From NCBI GenBank assembly GCA_026225945.1, contig JAMJFZ010001089.1, positions 3,957,501 through 4,021,500 of the forward strand: 64,000 nucleotides of DNA, written 5' to 3'. Every line of letters starts with the position of its first letter. The stretch's first letter is position 1. Under the pieces are notes generated by a model. The model was given only the letters and a program-made list of their open reading frames with translations. It was not told the origin of the DNA and ran no database searches. The position numbers and the translations under genes were made by a program. Origin of the DNA: Cricetomys ansorgei (Eukaryota > Chordata > Mammalia > Rodentia > Nesomyidae). Of this stretch, positions 12,557-24,681 are shown piece after piece.

Positions 12557-13469
12557 CACATTGTGGATTTTGAAGGGATTTTCATGAGTATTTATTTGGC
12601 TGGAAGCATATTTATAGGATTCAGGTGATCATCCCCCTTTCCCCCAAAAAACCCCCATGATGGACTGGATCTCCATTTTAGAACATTTCCCCTCAATGAT
12701 CCTTTTAAAAAGCCCGCAAGAGGAAAGGCCAAAATCACAAAGTAAATGTTATTATAAGGAAGTTGGGGGTCTCCTGAAGATGCAGATCCTTTTGTTAGTG
12801 CCAATATGTGGCATCTGAGAAGGTTCCTCCGCACCTTAGTTTCTGGTAAAGCAGGGAGCTGCCAACTGCAGCTTCAAAGATTTTAACCACAAATGGGCAT
12901 TCTGACTGACCATCAGGAAGCAAAGCTCCCAGAATTCAGCTTCAGTTTCCCTGGGTCTCTAATATATCCTTTCCTACCCAGTCTCAATCCTGACACATAA
13001 TTATTGTTTCTTTGATTGGTTGCTGTCAGAAGTATAATTTCGCTTAGGTGCAGATACACAATTTTTTAATAATAAAATGATCTGTATAATTTTAAGGGAT
13101 CAAAGGGGTTATTGAGAGTGTTAGTGATCTGTTTAACTCATGTTTGAGCTCCTCTTACCTCTATAAAAATGAGGTATGGACTTTACAAGACCATTAGAGT
13201 GTCTAGAACCGATCTGTGATCCCCACTCTGTACATGATAAGATAGTCTTGGTTGTCAAATCTACTGGGGGAAACAGGAAATGAGCACACGCAGAATTAAA
13301 TGACAAGTTACGAAAATGCAAGGGGAAAAAACATGCTGTAAAGGTCTATCAAAAGGCTGTAAGCAGAGAAGAAAATGAGCAAGAGAGTCTTCTGTTTTTT
13401 TTTTTTGTTGTTGTTGTTGTTGTTTGTATTGTTTCGTTTTGTTTTGTCTTATCTTATGGTTCCAAGGTT

Positions 13470-13800
13470 TGACACCACGATGCTGGCTGCACTACCCTGG
13501 GGCTGAAGCAAATCATTACAGAGATGGGAGTGCGTGCTGAAGATTGCTCTTGCCATTCAGGAAGCAGAGAGAGCAGAGCACAAGGGAGAGGCCAGCATGG
13601 GATGCACCTTTCAAAGGCATTTCTCAAATCAGGCCCCTCTTTCTTCTACCACTCTCATTAGTCCATTTAATTATGACGCCATCAATGGATTGATCTATTG
13701 AGTGAGTCTGATCTCCCACGATCCAGTCACTTCGCAACGATTACATCCAGTAACTAGAGACCAAGCCTTCAAATATGAACTCTTGAGGGGGAGGGATTCA
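13470..13800 (-). mobile_element. antisense MaLR-like LTR copy (diverged)
   Basis: 'attcaggaagcagagagagc', then 'ttctaccactctcattagtc' and 'gagaccaagccttcaaatat' occur in the expected order. Confidence 0.45.
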
Positions 13801-14599
13801 CAGCTTAAGAGTAACATGTACACAAATTAAATGGTAACAGCTTCCTGTTTAATTAGGCTGTGAACCCTCCAGGATGGGAAATATGATTTGCTTAGTTCTG
13901 CTTTCCAGGAATCTAGCACAGTGGCTAGTTTATAGTAGGGACTCCAAAAGAAGTTGTTGAGTGAACAGATGGCAGGATGGTGTGGCGAGTGCTTTATTTT
14001 GAATGAATCATGGGCTTTGGGAACCTGCGAGAGTCTTAGGATGTAAAGACTCAAGGTCTTGCGCAGAGCAAGTAAGAGGCATTGCAACAAGAGCGAAGCA
14101 AGGGCCAAAGAAAAGAGACGGGGGGAAAACCGTGTGTGTGCAGGGTAGGCTAGGGTTTAGTTGTGGGATCTCCTGCCTTGCACTTCACAGGTCAAGCTGG
14201 AAGTGTGAATCTCCTCTGCAGACTGAGGGGGTTGACAAAGAATTTTTAGGATGATGACAAGAGAGAGAACTTCTTGAAGGCTAGCCTGGTGCTGATATAC
14301 AGTGTGGAGAGTGGCTAGGGAGGGTTAGCCCGTTCTACTCAGGAAGTAGTCAAGTCCCTGACCAGGGTGACAGCTATCAGTGTTCAGAAGGACAAAAGGC
14401 AGATTAAGGAGAGGGCAGCCAGTTCTCCTCTACAGTCTATGAATTCTTAGAGTGGCCATTTAAGCTGTGGAGCCATGCACGCTGGCTCCGGAAGGGTGAT
14501 GACGTTTATGAAAATCTCTTGGTGGGTTCTGAGTTGGAGATGAGACACGTTTAAATTGGAAGATGGGTTGAGGAGTGTGGAGCTGCCCAGCCCAAAAGT

Positions 14600-14685
14600 C
14601 AACTTCCATGATTGTTGTGACTTACTACTAAAAGGTGGTGTGTGGTCTGGGGCAAAACAAGCACACTTAAATGACAGAAGCAATT
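14600..14685. repeat. unassigned ~85-bp repeat unit, copy A
   Basis: Shares 'ttgtgacttactactaaaag' and the following 'gtgtggtctggggcaaaac' with copy B at 16,386-16,475, differing by scattered substitutions. Family unknown to me. Confidence 0.6.
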
Positions 14686-14689
14686 CAAA

Positions 14690-14995
14690 GGCAGAAGGGT
14701 TTATTTCAGCTCACAGCTCAGAGGGTACAGTTTGTCTTGGTGGGGAATGCATGGAACCAGGACCCATTTCTGCCCCTGGTGGTGGGAGTATGAAGTGGTT
14801 GATAATATCGTGTGGGAAGTCAGGAAGCAAAGAGCACACAGTCAGGAACTAGTGTTGGTTATCGCTTTCAAGGGACCCAGTCCTCCAGCTAGGCTAGCCC
14901 ACGCCTTCCCAAAGCATCACCAACTGGGGTCTAAGTATTCAAATACATGAGCCCATGGGGGCGTTTCACATTCATGCTGTAACAAGGCACATGTG
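14690..14995 (-). mobile_element. antisense MaLR-like LTR copy
   Basis: 'gaagggtttatttcagctca' and 'cagagggtacagtttgtc' through 'gtcaggaagcaaagagcac'. Confidence 0.6.
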
Positions 14996-15624
14996 TGGAC
15001 CGATGGTGCGTATATACGTCATGAGCGAAGAGGTCTGCTTTATTCGGTTCTGCATATATGGGTGGAGTGCCGGCTGACCTGTTCTAGGGCTTGAAGGATG
15101 AAGACAGAGCTGCTAGGTTTTCAGATGGAGCTACAGGCTAAGTAGACAGAAGAATGGAGAGATACATTATTAGACTCTATCATCCAGGGCCCAGCGAGGT
15201 GATCAGTGTTATGGACAACCTTCCTGCCCCTGGGAGCTTTCAGTCTGTCCCAAATGAACAAAACAAGAGCCAACACACCAAATCTAATGTATACAGCTGT
15301 GAAGTCCACTGTTTCTACTGTATATTCCTTATTATAAAGGTACTGTCACTCAACTGTTTGCATTACATTTTTTTCAGCAAGACAATTCAGAAGACAATTT
15401 TGAAAAACACCCCCACACCAAAACCAAAACACACAATCAAAAAAAAAAAAAAAAAAGGGAAAAAAAAAGCATACAGAAGAACATCCAATTGTTAGTCCAA
15501 GCTCAGAGATAATGGCCTTTAGAGTTTGGAGCATTTGCCGACTAAGGTTTGGTAAGAATCCTGGAGGTACCCTCCAACTGTATGCTCTCTGACCAAAACG
15601 ATCTAGCGATGCCGTTCAGAGAAG

Positions 15625-15720
15625 AGCAGTTTTGGGTTAAGAGAACTGAATTTGAATCTCAAACTTGGTCTTAGGCCATTGGCAAGCCGATCACTTTCCT
15701 GTGCCTCAGCCACCCGGGTT
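15625..15720 (+). repeat. MIR SINE fragment
   Basis: 'gaactgaatttgaatctcaa' and 'gatcactttcctgtgcctca' follow the MIR layout. Confidence 0.5.
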
Positions 15721-15787
15721 GGTCTCAGGGATGAACTCAGACAAAAAGTGGAACAATTAGCAGTTACGTCTGGGGCAGTCATCCTAG

Positions 15788-16384
15788 TTTGCTTTCTATT
15801 GCTGTGATAAAACATTTGGACCCACCAGGTGGTGATGGGTCCCAGCGAATGAGAGGCAGAGGAGGCAGATCTGAGTTCGAGGCCAGCCTGGTCTACAGAG
15901 TGAGTTCCAGGACAGCCAGAGTTACAACAGAGAAACCCTGCCTCGAAAAACCAAACCAAACCAAGGCCAAGAACAAAACAAAACAAAACAAAAAAACAAA
16001 AAAGACAACAACAACAAAAAAATTCTGACCCAAAGCAACTTGGGGAAGAAAGGGATTTCTTTCGTGATCTATCACTGAGAAATCAAGGCAGGAACTGAGG
16101 CCAGCACTGAAACAGAGACCTCAGGAGAATGCTGCTTACTGGCTCGCTCTCCCAAGTGTGCTCAGTTAGCTTTCTTAAACAACCCAGGACCACCTGCCCA
16201 GGAGTGGCATCTCCCACAGCGAGCTGGGTCCTCCCACATCAATCATTAATCAAGAAAACGCCCCTTAGACGTGCCTACAGGCCGATCTTATCGAAGCGGT
16301 TTCTCCATTGAGGGTCCCACTCCTCAGATGAACTGAGTTTGTGTCGAGTTTTAAAAAAAACAAAAATAAAAAACTAACCAGTGC
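15788..16384 (-). mobile_element. antisense MaLR-like LTR copy interrupted by a B1
   Basis: 'agtttgctttctattgctgt' starts it; after the B1 it resumes 'caaagcaacttggggaagaa' and runs through 'acccaggaccacctgcccag' to 'gtttgtgtcgagtttt'. The best-preserved copy of this family here. Confidence 0.65.
15825..16021 (+). repeat. B1 SINE nested in LTR-like repeat, with target duplication
   Basis: 'tgagttcgaggccagcctgg' and 'cctcgaaaaaccaaacc' are clear. An imperfect 11-bp target duplication flanks it: atttggaccca (15,814-15,824) and attctgaccca (16,022-16,032). Confidence 0.85.
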
Positions 16385-16385
16385 A

Positions 16386-16475
16386 AAAACTAACCCTCCT
16401 GGTAGTTGTGACTTATTCCTAAAAGGTAGTGTATGGTCTGAGGCAGAAAAACACACTTGGATGACAGCCCCTGGA
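16386..16475. repeat. unassigned ~85-bp repeat unit, copy B
   Basis: 'agttgtgacttattcctaaa' with 'ggtagtgtatggtctgaggc' parallels copy A at 14,600-14,685. Confidence 0.6.
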
Positions 16476-17577
16476 GTTGATAGGACACCCAAAGAAGACC
16501 AGTGGGGATTCCGAGAATATGAACACTGTAGAAGCGTCTATGGAGATCTTTGATGACAACCTGGAGCTGATTTCCAGTATGTGAGGATGGACGCCTCAGA
16601 GATATGAGGTTCCAGGGAAATGAGTGCACACCTGCTTTCAGCATGATAGGAGGTTTATCCTTCTCCAGGAAGGAAAAAAAAATGACTCTAACACGAGACA
16701 AGATAGGGTGCCAATGATGGTGGGCAGAGGTGGCATCGTGACCTTTTGAGGTTTCACTTCACCTTTGCCAGTAACTCTGTGAGAACAGTAACATTATTTC
16801 TCCTGCACTGGGTGTCCAGCTAGAAGAGCATGTAGGTTGAATCCCTCGAGTTTAAGATCTAAAAATGACGGGGGGCTGGGAGAGTGTCTCAGGGCGGACT
16901 CTAGCATCATGGGACTCTAGGTCCCATCTCCAGGATGACAAGGAAAACGAAACAAGACAAAAGAGGTTCATGCTGATGTCTGAAAGTTTTATAAAATCAC
17001 AGAGGAACACTGGAGGCCTGTGCCTCTCAACAGCACTCTGCAAGCAATAAAGATAAGGGAGTAATTCTCCCCACAACATGAGGGGCAATTGTTCCCAAGC
17101 CCGAATTCCCTGTCTGGTTAAAAATGATCGATTAAAGTGCATACTGCAATAAGGGCACTTTTAGACACACAAGTCCTAGAGAAAACGGACCTAGCAAGCA
17201 CTCATACTAGGTCAAGTGTCTGGAAGATGTGTGTCTCCAACATGAGAGGGTAAGTGAAGAAAAGAAAAGTCACTGGGCCCCGGAGGAGAGAGATACAGCT
17301 CACACATGGGAGAAATCAGATGAAGGGGGGGTCTCACAGTAACTAAGGGGCTTATTCAGAGAGCAGCCAGCTCACTCGGAAACAAGCCCGAAGACTTCAA
17401 CTGATTTCTTTAAGTCACAGAATTAATAGGATAACCGATGTGAGTGTTTGTATAAAGAGATGAAGTAATGAGAATAACAGACAACTAAGTAAAGTGGGGA
17501 GAAGTTATAGCTCTGAGGGATGGGGAAGGTGTAAAAGGAAAAGATTATGATAAGTTTATCACATAAAACAATCTGTC

Positions 17578-17960
17578 AGTGTTGTTTACAATAGCCAATA
17601 GGTGGAAGCAATCCAGACGAACTTCAACAGATGAGTGGACAAAATGTAATGTGTCCACACAATGCAATATTATTTAATCTTAAGAAGGAAGGAAATGCTG
17701 ATACATGCAGCAGCCTGGGTGAAACTTGAAGGATTATGCTCAGAGAAATAAGCCAGAAATGAATGCAGACTGTGTAATTCTTATATGTGATCCCTAGGAC
17801 CATCGGATTCACAGGGTCAGGATAGTGGTTGCCAGGGGTGATGAGGAGGGAGGAATGGATTTAATGAGGAGGGAGTTAGTATGTAATGGAGTTTCAGTTT
17901 GAAATGATGATGAAGTTCAGGAGATGGATGGTGATGGTTGTTCTTAGTATCACCCAGAGC
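17578..17960 (+). mobile_element. L1 3' fragment (ancient, 5'-truncated)
   Basis: 'tttacaatagccaataggtg', 'atgagtggacaaaatgtaat' and 'agagaaataagccagaaat' then 'agtggttgccaggggt' follow the end of L1 ORF2 and its 3' region. Many stops; not coding. Confidence 0.75.
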
Positions 17961-18175
17961 ACTTGTGGACCAAATGTGAGGAGCTAAGTTAGAATCCCCA
18001 GACTAGAGCATAAAGCCAGTCTCTCTGGAAGCTCCCAGGGCAGCATCTGAGAGACCCTGCCTCAATGAAGCTGGGAAGTGAGGCCTTGTCCTCTGACCTC
18101 TTCGCATGTGTCTGGCGTATGAGCATCTGCATTCACGCATGTGTACATGCACACACAGTCACACATCATCCGAGT
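17960..18175 (+). repeat. diverged B2/B4-type SINE
   Basis: 'gagcacttgtggaccaaatg' and 'ccttgtcctctgacctcttc', ending in a CA-rich tail. Confidence 0.5.
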
Positions 18176-19274
18176 ACATACATATTGATTTAGAAATATA
18201 CTTTTTATTTTGTTTTCTTTCATGCCTGTAGTCACATAAACACACTCATTTTCTTAATATTTATTTGTAATAATAACTGGAATAAAAAAATCTTTCATAT
18301 TCATGTAAAATTTTCTTTAAAGCCAAGTTCATCCATAGTTAAAAGGGTGACTTTCAAACACCTCCTTTTGAATAGCTATCACATTCTCCGGGAAAGTAAA
18401 CAGGAATATTGACTTCTTTTTCTTCTTTCTTTCTTTTCTTTTTTCTTTTTTTTTTAAATGCAACCAAAGTCTCATTTTAAAGCCATGAAATTATTTTCCT
18501 TATTTAGTAAAGCATAGGCAAAGGTTTGGGGGCGATGACGAATGACATTTCTTCTGGGTGCCATGGTGGGAAAGGACGCTTTGTCCCAGTCCATCTGAAG
18601 CCAAACTGCTAAGCAGTTAAAACTCAGGAGCTGCCAGGCAGGTTTAGCTAGAGTGACGCGTCCCTCTCAACACCCACCTCTGTAAGACAAAACTGAGTCA
18701 CCAGTTTGTGGAGCCCGCATGGAACATGCTTACTTTCCCTATACTTGAAGTCTGTCTGTCTCCTGACAGCCTGGCTTAGATGTTTCCGCGTGAAATCCTG
18801 CAAGCCTGTAGACAACGCACAAAGGGATTGCAGCTAGATACGGGTCACAGGAACAATCCTTTGAGCTCTCAGAGTGATTTGCACAACTTCTTCTTGCTGA
18901 AGGGAAGGGAACAGACCGCTTAAGTTGTGGGGCGTCACTTCAAGAAGCAGGAAGTAGCTCAGTTGTCTCTGAAAGCAGGGATAGTTCAGCACAGAGAAGG
19001 TATTTTGGTCTCTGACATCTGCAGCCCCCTGCTGAGAACTCAGGAGCGTTGGGAACCCTACAAGGGAATGCCTACATTCCTCAGGGTAGGGTTGTTTTCT
19101 TAAATACCCTAAGGTTAGGAGACTCAGCTGAAATGTCCCTGCCTTCAGTTAGTACTCTATTTAGATGCTCACTGTTTGTGTTTTATTAACACTGCTAGTT
19201 TGTTGCTTCTTACTTTGCCTCCTGCTTTCAATGTCAAATAGTTGGAGTTATGAATTCGGTCATTTTCCTCAATC

Positions 19275-19395
19275 TTTTTTTGTTTTGTTTTTGTTTTTTT
19301 GAGACAGGGTTTCTCTGTTGTGAACACACAGAGATCCGCCTGCCTCTGCCTCCCATTTGCTGGGATTAAAGGCTTGCGCCACCGTTGCTTGGCTC
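19275..19395 (-). repeat. B1 SINE
   Basis: 'tttttgagacagggtttctc' and 'gctgggattaaaggcttgcg' in reverse orientation. Confidence 0.88.
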
Positions 19396-19677
19396 ATTTT
19401 CCTCATTCTTTAGTCTCTCAGATGACAATATTTCTCTCTGCAGGGGTAATGGCGGTGGCTAGGAACAGAGCATCACTGTGACCCTTTAGGATAATGATGT
19501 GGGAGCTGGGAACTTGTATACTGAATACTTGTGAATATCTAAGACTTTGAAAGAATCAGTTCAGAAACTAGATTATGGCTTCAAATCTGAATCTACGGTG
19601 TTTAGTATATGAATCTCCAGTTTCACTTTTTTCTGAACAATGAAAACTACATTCAAAACCAAACCAAGGGCCAAGGA

Positions 19678-19972
19678 GCCAGGGAGATGGCTCAGTTAGT
19701 AAAAAGCACTTGTAGAACTCTTGAATCCCATGTAATTGCTGGATGTAGTGGTGTGGGTCTGCAATTCCAGCACTTCTACAGTGAGATGGGATACAGAGAC
19801 AGGAGGATGCCCCTGGAAGCTCACTGGCCAGCTACCTTGGAGTACACAGTGTCGTGGCAGATGGCAAGAGAAACCCTTCCACAGACAAAGTAGAAGGTGA
19901 AGACTGACACATGAGGTTATCTTCTGATATTCACAAGCATGGCATACACATGTCCTAGGATGCACACATGAA

Positions 19973-20015
<43 letters not shown>

Positions 20016-20018
20016 ATG
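19678..20018 (+). repeat. B2-type SINE with (AAAT)n tail
   Basis: 'agccagggagatggctcag' head; the tail at about 19,971-20,018 is eleven or so AAAT units. Confidence 0.75.
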
Positions 20019-22013
20019 TAGTCTCTGTGATGGCCAGGAATTGATGCTAGTATTCTCCTCAAATAGCAAAATGTGCATATGCTCAAGTGCCTTGCATGCT
20101 TTAAATAACCTCTAGTTATGTACAATACCCAATGTAATGACCCTGTAGCTATAATACTGTATGAAGAAATAATGACACAAATTCTGTACATGTTTAGTAT
20201 ACAGGCTTTTTTTTTTTTTTTCCCAGTCTGTGTTTATTGAAAATAGGAGGGGAAGGGGTGCCGTGGAGTTCTGGCTGTTCATGCTTTGTAACTTGAGATC
20301 ATCAAGAAAAAGGAGCAAGACCAAATATAATAATAACTATGCTTTGTGTGACCTCTGGAAGCAGCCACATTGCTTTATTGTTATCGAGTATCCAGACACT
20401 CCATTCACTTAGTTTAGGGAAATAACAGCGGAACACTTTCTTGGTTTCAGGTAGCTATCAGGTCTTGCTCAGAAATGTGTTCTTTCATGCTTGACTGGAC
20501 AGGAATTTTGGCATAGTGACATAAGATTAGAGACAGAATACTGACATTTGAAATATCAACGAACTCAGGGGAGTGCCTAATGTTTCTGGGTCTCATTGTT
20601 TTCTTCTATTAAAACATGGGCTTCGTTTACATGACACTTTTTGCTGGGGAAAAGCTTTTGGATCAGAGAGCCTCCGAAGAGGTCTGGGTATGATGGGTAA
20701 GACCAGTTCTATCCAGGCAATAGCTGGAATGGCCCTACTGCGATGTTCCTTCTGTTGGCTGTCTTCACTGGGCTTCTTGTGTGGAGATCCCACAAGTTTT
20801 GGAGACAGGGATACCGGGGCTTCGGATGCAATCCGATGGCAGAGTTGCATGAGCAGGGCCCTGCGTTCCAACCATGGTACCCAAAAGGTGAATGGAAAGT
20901 CAAACATCTGACATAAACAACCTCTAATCAGCTTTCATTTCTGAAGGTTCCTGTGGATATGAGTTTTGGACTCCTTCAGTCAAGGCTGAGGACCCTCTCA
21001 TCCCAGGTCTCCACTAGAACTCGACATATGTACGTGGTGTCCACATACACACACAGACAGACAGACAGACACACACACACACACATTTGCAGTGTTGTGG
21101 ATCAAGCTCAAGGTCAAATGTGTCAGACAAATGCTTTTCCTCAGAATTACATTTCTAGCCATTACATATCCCATAACTAGAAAAAATGATCTACTATTTT
21201 TATAGGTTTTTTTCCCTTATTGCACACACTTTTAGTCCAGGCTTCTGTATGTTCTAATTTATTAAAAGCATCCCTCCTCTACCAGGCAGACTGGTTATTT
21301 TGAACACAGGGGCTGTAAATGGTTTTGTGACAAAGGTATGTATCGCTTACCACAGAGAGGTAGTAACTGAGCCAGCAAAAGATTCCTCTAAATCTGGTTG
21401 AAACTGAGGTGTTCTGTTTAGTGTTTCAGGTCTGCTCAGGATCCAACTGAAGGCTCTTTGCTAGCTGCAAGGTCATTTCTAAGGTCAGCCAGAGACAAGG
21501 CTGCCTGTCAGGGACCTGTCCCTATCAGTTCAGGGAGACTATCTACAAGTGGCAGGGGAAAAAATAGCCGACCTCAGTCAGCCCAGCCAGTGAAGACTTC
21601 CAGGCTTTCAGTCCTGTCCTGTGAAAACACAATTGCAAGAAACAGATTTTTCAGCCTTTTGCTGTGTCCTCACAGTTCTGTAGCATGGCATCCCCGTTAT
21701 CTTGCTGTGGTTGCTTTCCTAACGCAGATTTTGATGTCCTACGGAGCAAGGGCTGCATCTTATCCACCTTCGTGTGTCTAACACTGAGTCTGCTGGGCTG
21801 GTTCATGCTAGGTAGTCCATATGGCTCATCCCAGGAATGTGTGTAAACAAGGAGATTTCTGATCTAGAGACAGAGATGGACGCACCGAAGGTTAAAACTT
21901 CGTACCTAGCCAAGAGCTTTTGGTTCAGTGGGTGGTACATCAAGCTTTACATAAGATTTCCGTTTTTAAGAATAACTCCGTGTGGTATTTCATCTCTGGT
22001 CTTAACTATAGAA

Positions 22014-22250
22014 CAGCGGTTCTCAAGCTGTGGGTTGCGATCCCTTTGGGGGTCGAATGACTCTTTCACAGGGGTCATCTAAGACCATCTGCACATCAGA
22101 TATTTACATTATGATTCATAACAGTAGCAAAATTACAGTTATGAAGTAGCAACAAAAATAATTTTGTGGTTGGCGGGGGGGGGGGGAGGTCACTGCAACA
22201 TGAGGGACTGTATTAAAGGGTCACAGCATTAGGAAGGTTGAGAACCACTG
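22014..22250. mobile_element. URR1-type nonautonomous hAT transposon, copy 1
   Basis: Terminal inverted repeats CAGCGGTTCTCAA and TTGAGAACCACTG (one mismatch) are flanked by a perfect 8-bp target duplication, ctatagaa at 22,006-22,013 and 22,251-22,258. 'gatccctttgggggtcgaat' and 'aagtagcaacaaaaataat' match the rodent URR1 layout. Eight-bp duplications are the hAT hallmark. No transposase ORF. Confidence 0.93.
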
Positions 22251-22258
22251 CTATAGAA

Positions 22259-24119
22259 GGTTGGTAAGGTGGGTATTGCGATTTTAACTTTCTGAGCTGA
22301 GCTCTTGCCTGAGTAAATTATAGCACAAACATCAGAACGATGGTCTTTTGATATTCAGCCTTTATTATGACATGAGCCAGCCTAGAGTATGCCCAGAGTC
22401 CATTGTCCTTGCATGCCAACCTATTTATTTCATCCTTTTATCTTCCTGACTCGCCTTAGAGAAAGATAAAGGAAAATCACCGTCTTCCCAGACAGGCATG
22501 TTTGTTAGTTTTAGAGCCACCAGCATTCTTGGGAGGATCTGAGGAAGAGCAAGATGCGGTAGGTCAGGAAGCAGGGGTGGCCCCAAGTTTACACCCGGTG
22601 GGCTGTGCTTCTCACTCTTTCCTCTGTTTTGTAAATAAATGATTGATTAGCTGTGAGTCTGGGTGGTGTGGGCAGCCTGGCTCCTGACTAGCCAAACTTT
22701 AGCACTCAGAAGTTCTCTTTGGCCAAGAAGAGCTTTTGTTGCTGCAAGGCGTTTCATAAATACATAGGTTGTGTTTAAGGTGAATTCTCAGGTCAATTAT
22801 GTATTCTTTTTAATTGGAGAAAGAGGGTCTCTGAATTGTCTAAATTGAAGTTCTACTGTAGCATTTATGAGGGCAGTGCTATGTGTTATTTATTGTCGTC
22901 TTTTAGGCTGTTTGATATTGGTCCTTCCGTATGGTGTGTTACAGTTATTTGCTCGACAAACAAGATGTATCAGAGGGAAAACATCTCCAATCAAATTCTG
23001 TGCATTATTGACTAACACCTCAGTGCCTTCTGGATATTATGGGTTGTTTGTGTGGAGCCTCACTTCCAGATACTGATTCTATTTCTGAAAAAAAGCAGTT
23101 TTATCCACACTCTTTTGGCCAGGTAAATTCTTTATTACAAATGAGAGGAAATTGAGATGGTGGTAGAAATCAGTGGGCGTGCTGACAGTGGTAAACTATT
23201 ACCTCACTGTGCGTTTGACTGCTCGGATTTAAGTTGGTTTGCCAATCAGCAAAAATGCAAGCAAGATCTGTTGTCAAAAATTGTGTCTAAAAGGTTGAAG
23301 TCAATCGAAGTAGATATGACACACTTTTAGAAAATCTCCTGTTCTCCTTTACACCATGCTGATGTAGTTTGCTATGTACTTTTGGGGTTAACTGGCAGTG
23401 TTTGGGAAGATAAATATTTATTACAAAGAACTTTAAGTGACGGTTACTAAAGCATGTCACACTGTCCCAAGTTATCCAAACAGCCTTTAATGGTGAGTGT
23501 ACGAGTCTGAATCTAAAGCCAGCTCATAGAGACTACGGTATAGTTAACACACAGCCACTAACCGGGAGTGGCCTTGGAACAAAACAGTGGAATGTTCCGG
23601 CTGGGTATTACTCATCTGGGGTGGTATCTGTCCAGGATTCTTGGGCACAGAAAGGGAGCCAGGTTGGGGCTCAGGAGTCTACGCGAGACAAGCGTGCTCA
23701 CGATTCTTTTAGAGAAATGGAAAGTCATGTCTTGTTTCAGGCAAAGTTCTGCTAAGTAGCACAGACTAGCCTTGAACTCAGTCCTGCTTTCTGAGTGCCA
23801 GGGTTACAGGACTACACCAACTTGAAAAGTTGGGTCCCCTTGTTTTAAGTCTTTGCAGCTTCAGGTTGAAAACGAGAGTCAAAAAGGAAAATAAACTAAC
23901 TTACACTGTTCTGTCTTCCGGTGGGAAACAGCGGCATTGTCTTTATTCTCATGACTAATTATTTCTGGAGAAGCCTTTTTCGGGTTCCCTGTAAAAACAG
24001 TTTCCTTTTACACAACAGAAATCGAACTCCTGGGGCAATTTAAAAACTGCTGTGGCTTCAAGAGATAAGCAAAAAGTCAATGTTTCACTAGAGTCGTCCA
24101 ATCGAGTGCCCCTTCCAGT
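22259..24119. other. promoter-proximal intergenic DNA upstream of the Dsp CpG island
   Basis: Only one degenerate minus B1 scrap is visible (about 23,755-23,822). The remaining 1.7 kb looks unique and is the likeliest place for proximal upstream regulatory elements. No exon or divergent transcript can be shown from sequence. Confidence 0.7.
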
Positions 24120-24336
24120 TCACTTTATTTCCGCCCTTGGGAAGTCGGGGATGCTGAGCGGTGGGCCACTGGGCCCAAGCTGGGCTCCTAGAGCCTGAGT
24201 AAGTCCCCTAGGGTCCCAGCGGGCTCCGGGAAGGGGATCGGGTCGCAAGGTCCCCGCCTCTCCAGGCGGCTCAGGCTTCGGTGGCGCAGGGCGGAGCCGC
24301 AGGTTGGGGAGGGCGGCCCCAGGCGTCGGTGACACG

Positions 24337-24390
24337 CGGGGCGGGGGAGGGGAGAGGGAGAGGGAGAGGGAGAGGGAGGAGGAGGTGAGG
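24337..24390 (+). repeat. G-rich polypurine tract (GGGAGA)n in promoter/5'UTR
   Basis: Runs of 3-5 G (gggg, ggggg, gggg, ggg and more) are separated by one to three bases, and GGGAGA units follow. The strand matches the mRNA sense. It fits a G-quadruplex pattern of four or more G runs with short loops and is pure purine over about 45 nt. Confidence 0.8.
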
Positions 24391-24681
24391 CGGCCGCACC
24401 CCGCCCTGAGAAGAAGCCGGCCAGGTGTGGCCTGGGCGCCCGGTGCCAGCGGGGAGGAGACTCGCGCCGCCTCGACCAACACCAACACCCAGCCGCGACC
24501 CAGCTCCTCTGAGCCCTCGCCGCCCTTCGAGCCACAGCTCCGATCCCGCTCCCGCGCCCAGGTCCGTCGCCGTCCCCGGGTCTCCGCCCCTGCCGGAGCT
24601 CTGCAAGCGCCCTCGCCAGCCTCCCGCGCCCCGCGCTCCTCTCCGGGAGCCCCTCGCGTGCTCCGAGGCGGCGCCTCGCGT

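Larger units (their letters stand above)
10751..16700. other. intergenic DNA upstream of Dsp, block 3
   Basis: A B2 near 12,400 and three antisense LTR-like copies between 13,470 and 16,384. The segment 11,080-11,480 has 'ctataaa' twice and looks like part of a mobile element, but I cannot assign it. A (TTG)n/poly-T run lies at about 13,395-13,445 and a poly-A run at 15,439-15,456. Confidence 0.7.
16701..21990. other. intergenic DNA upstream of Dsp, block 4
   Basis: Holds an L1 3' fragment, a B2-like copy ending near 18,175, a minus B1, and a B2 with a long AAAT tail. Unassigned unique-looking DNA lies at 16,700-17,570, 18,200-19,260 and 20,220-21,990 apart from a GACA/CA run at about 21,050-21,085. 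Confidence 0.72.

Noticed and set aside
15603..15986. 127-codon minus-strand ORF
   Set aside because: Its body is the reverse translation of a B1 SINE.
1..24119. Exons of a neighbouring gene such as Riok1 (expected upstream of Dsp from mammalian gene order)
   Set aside because: No exon with splice sites and a matching protein segment was found; the neighbour is expected to be tens of kb away.
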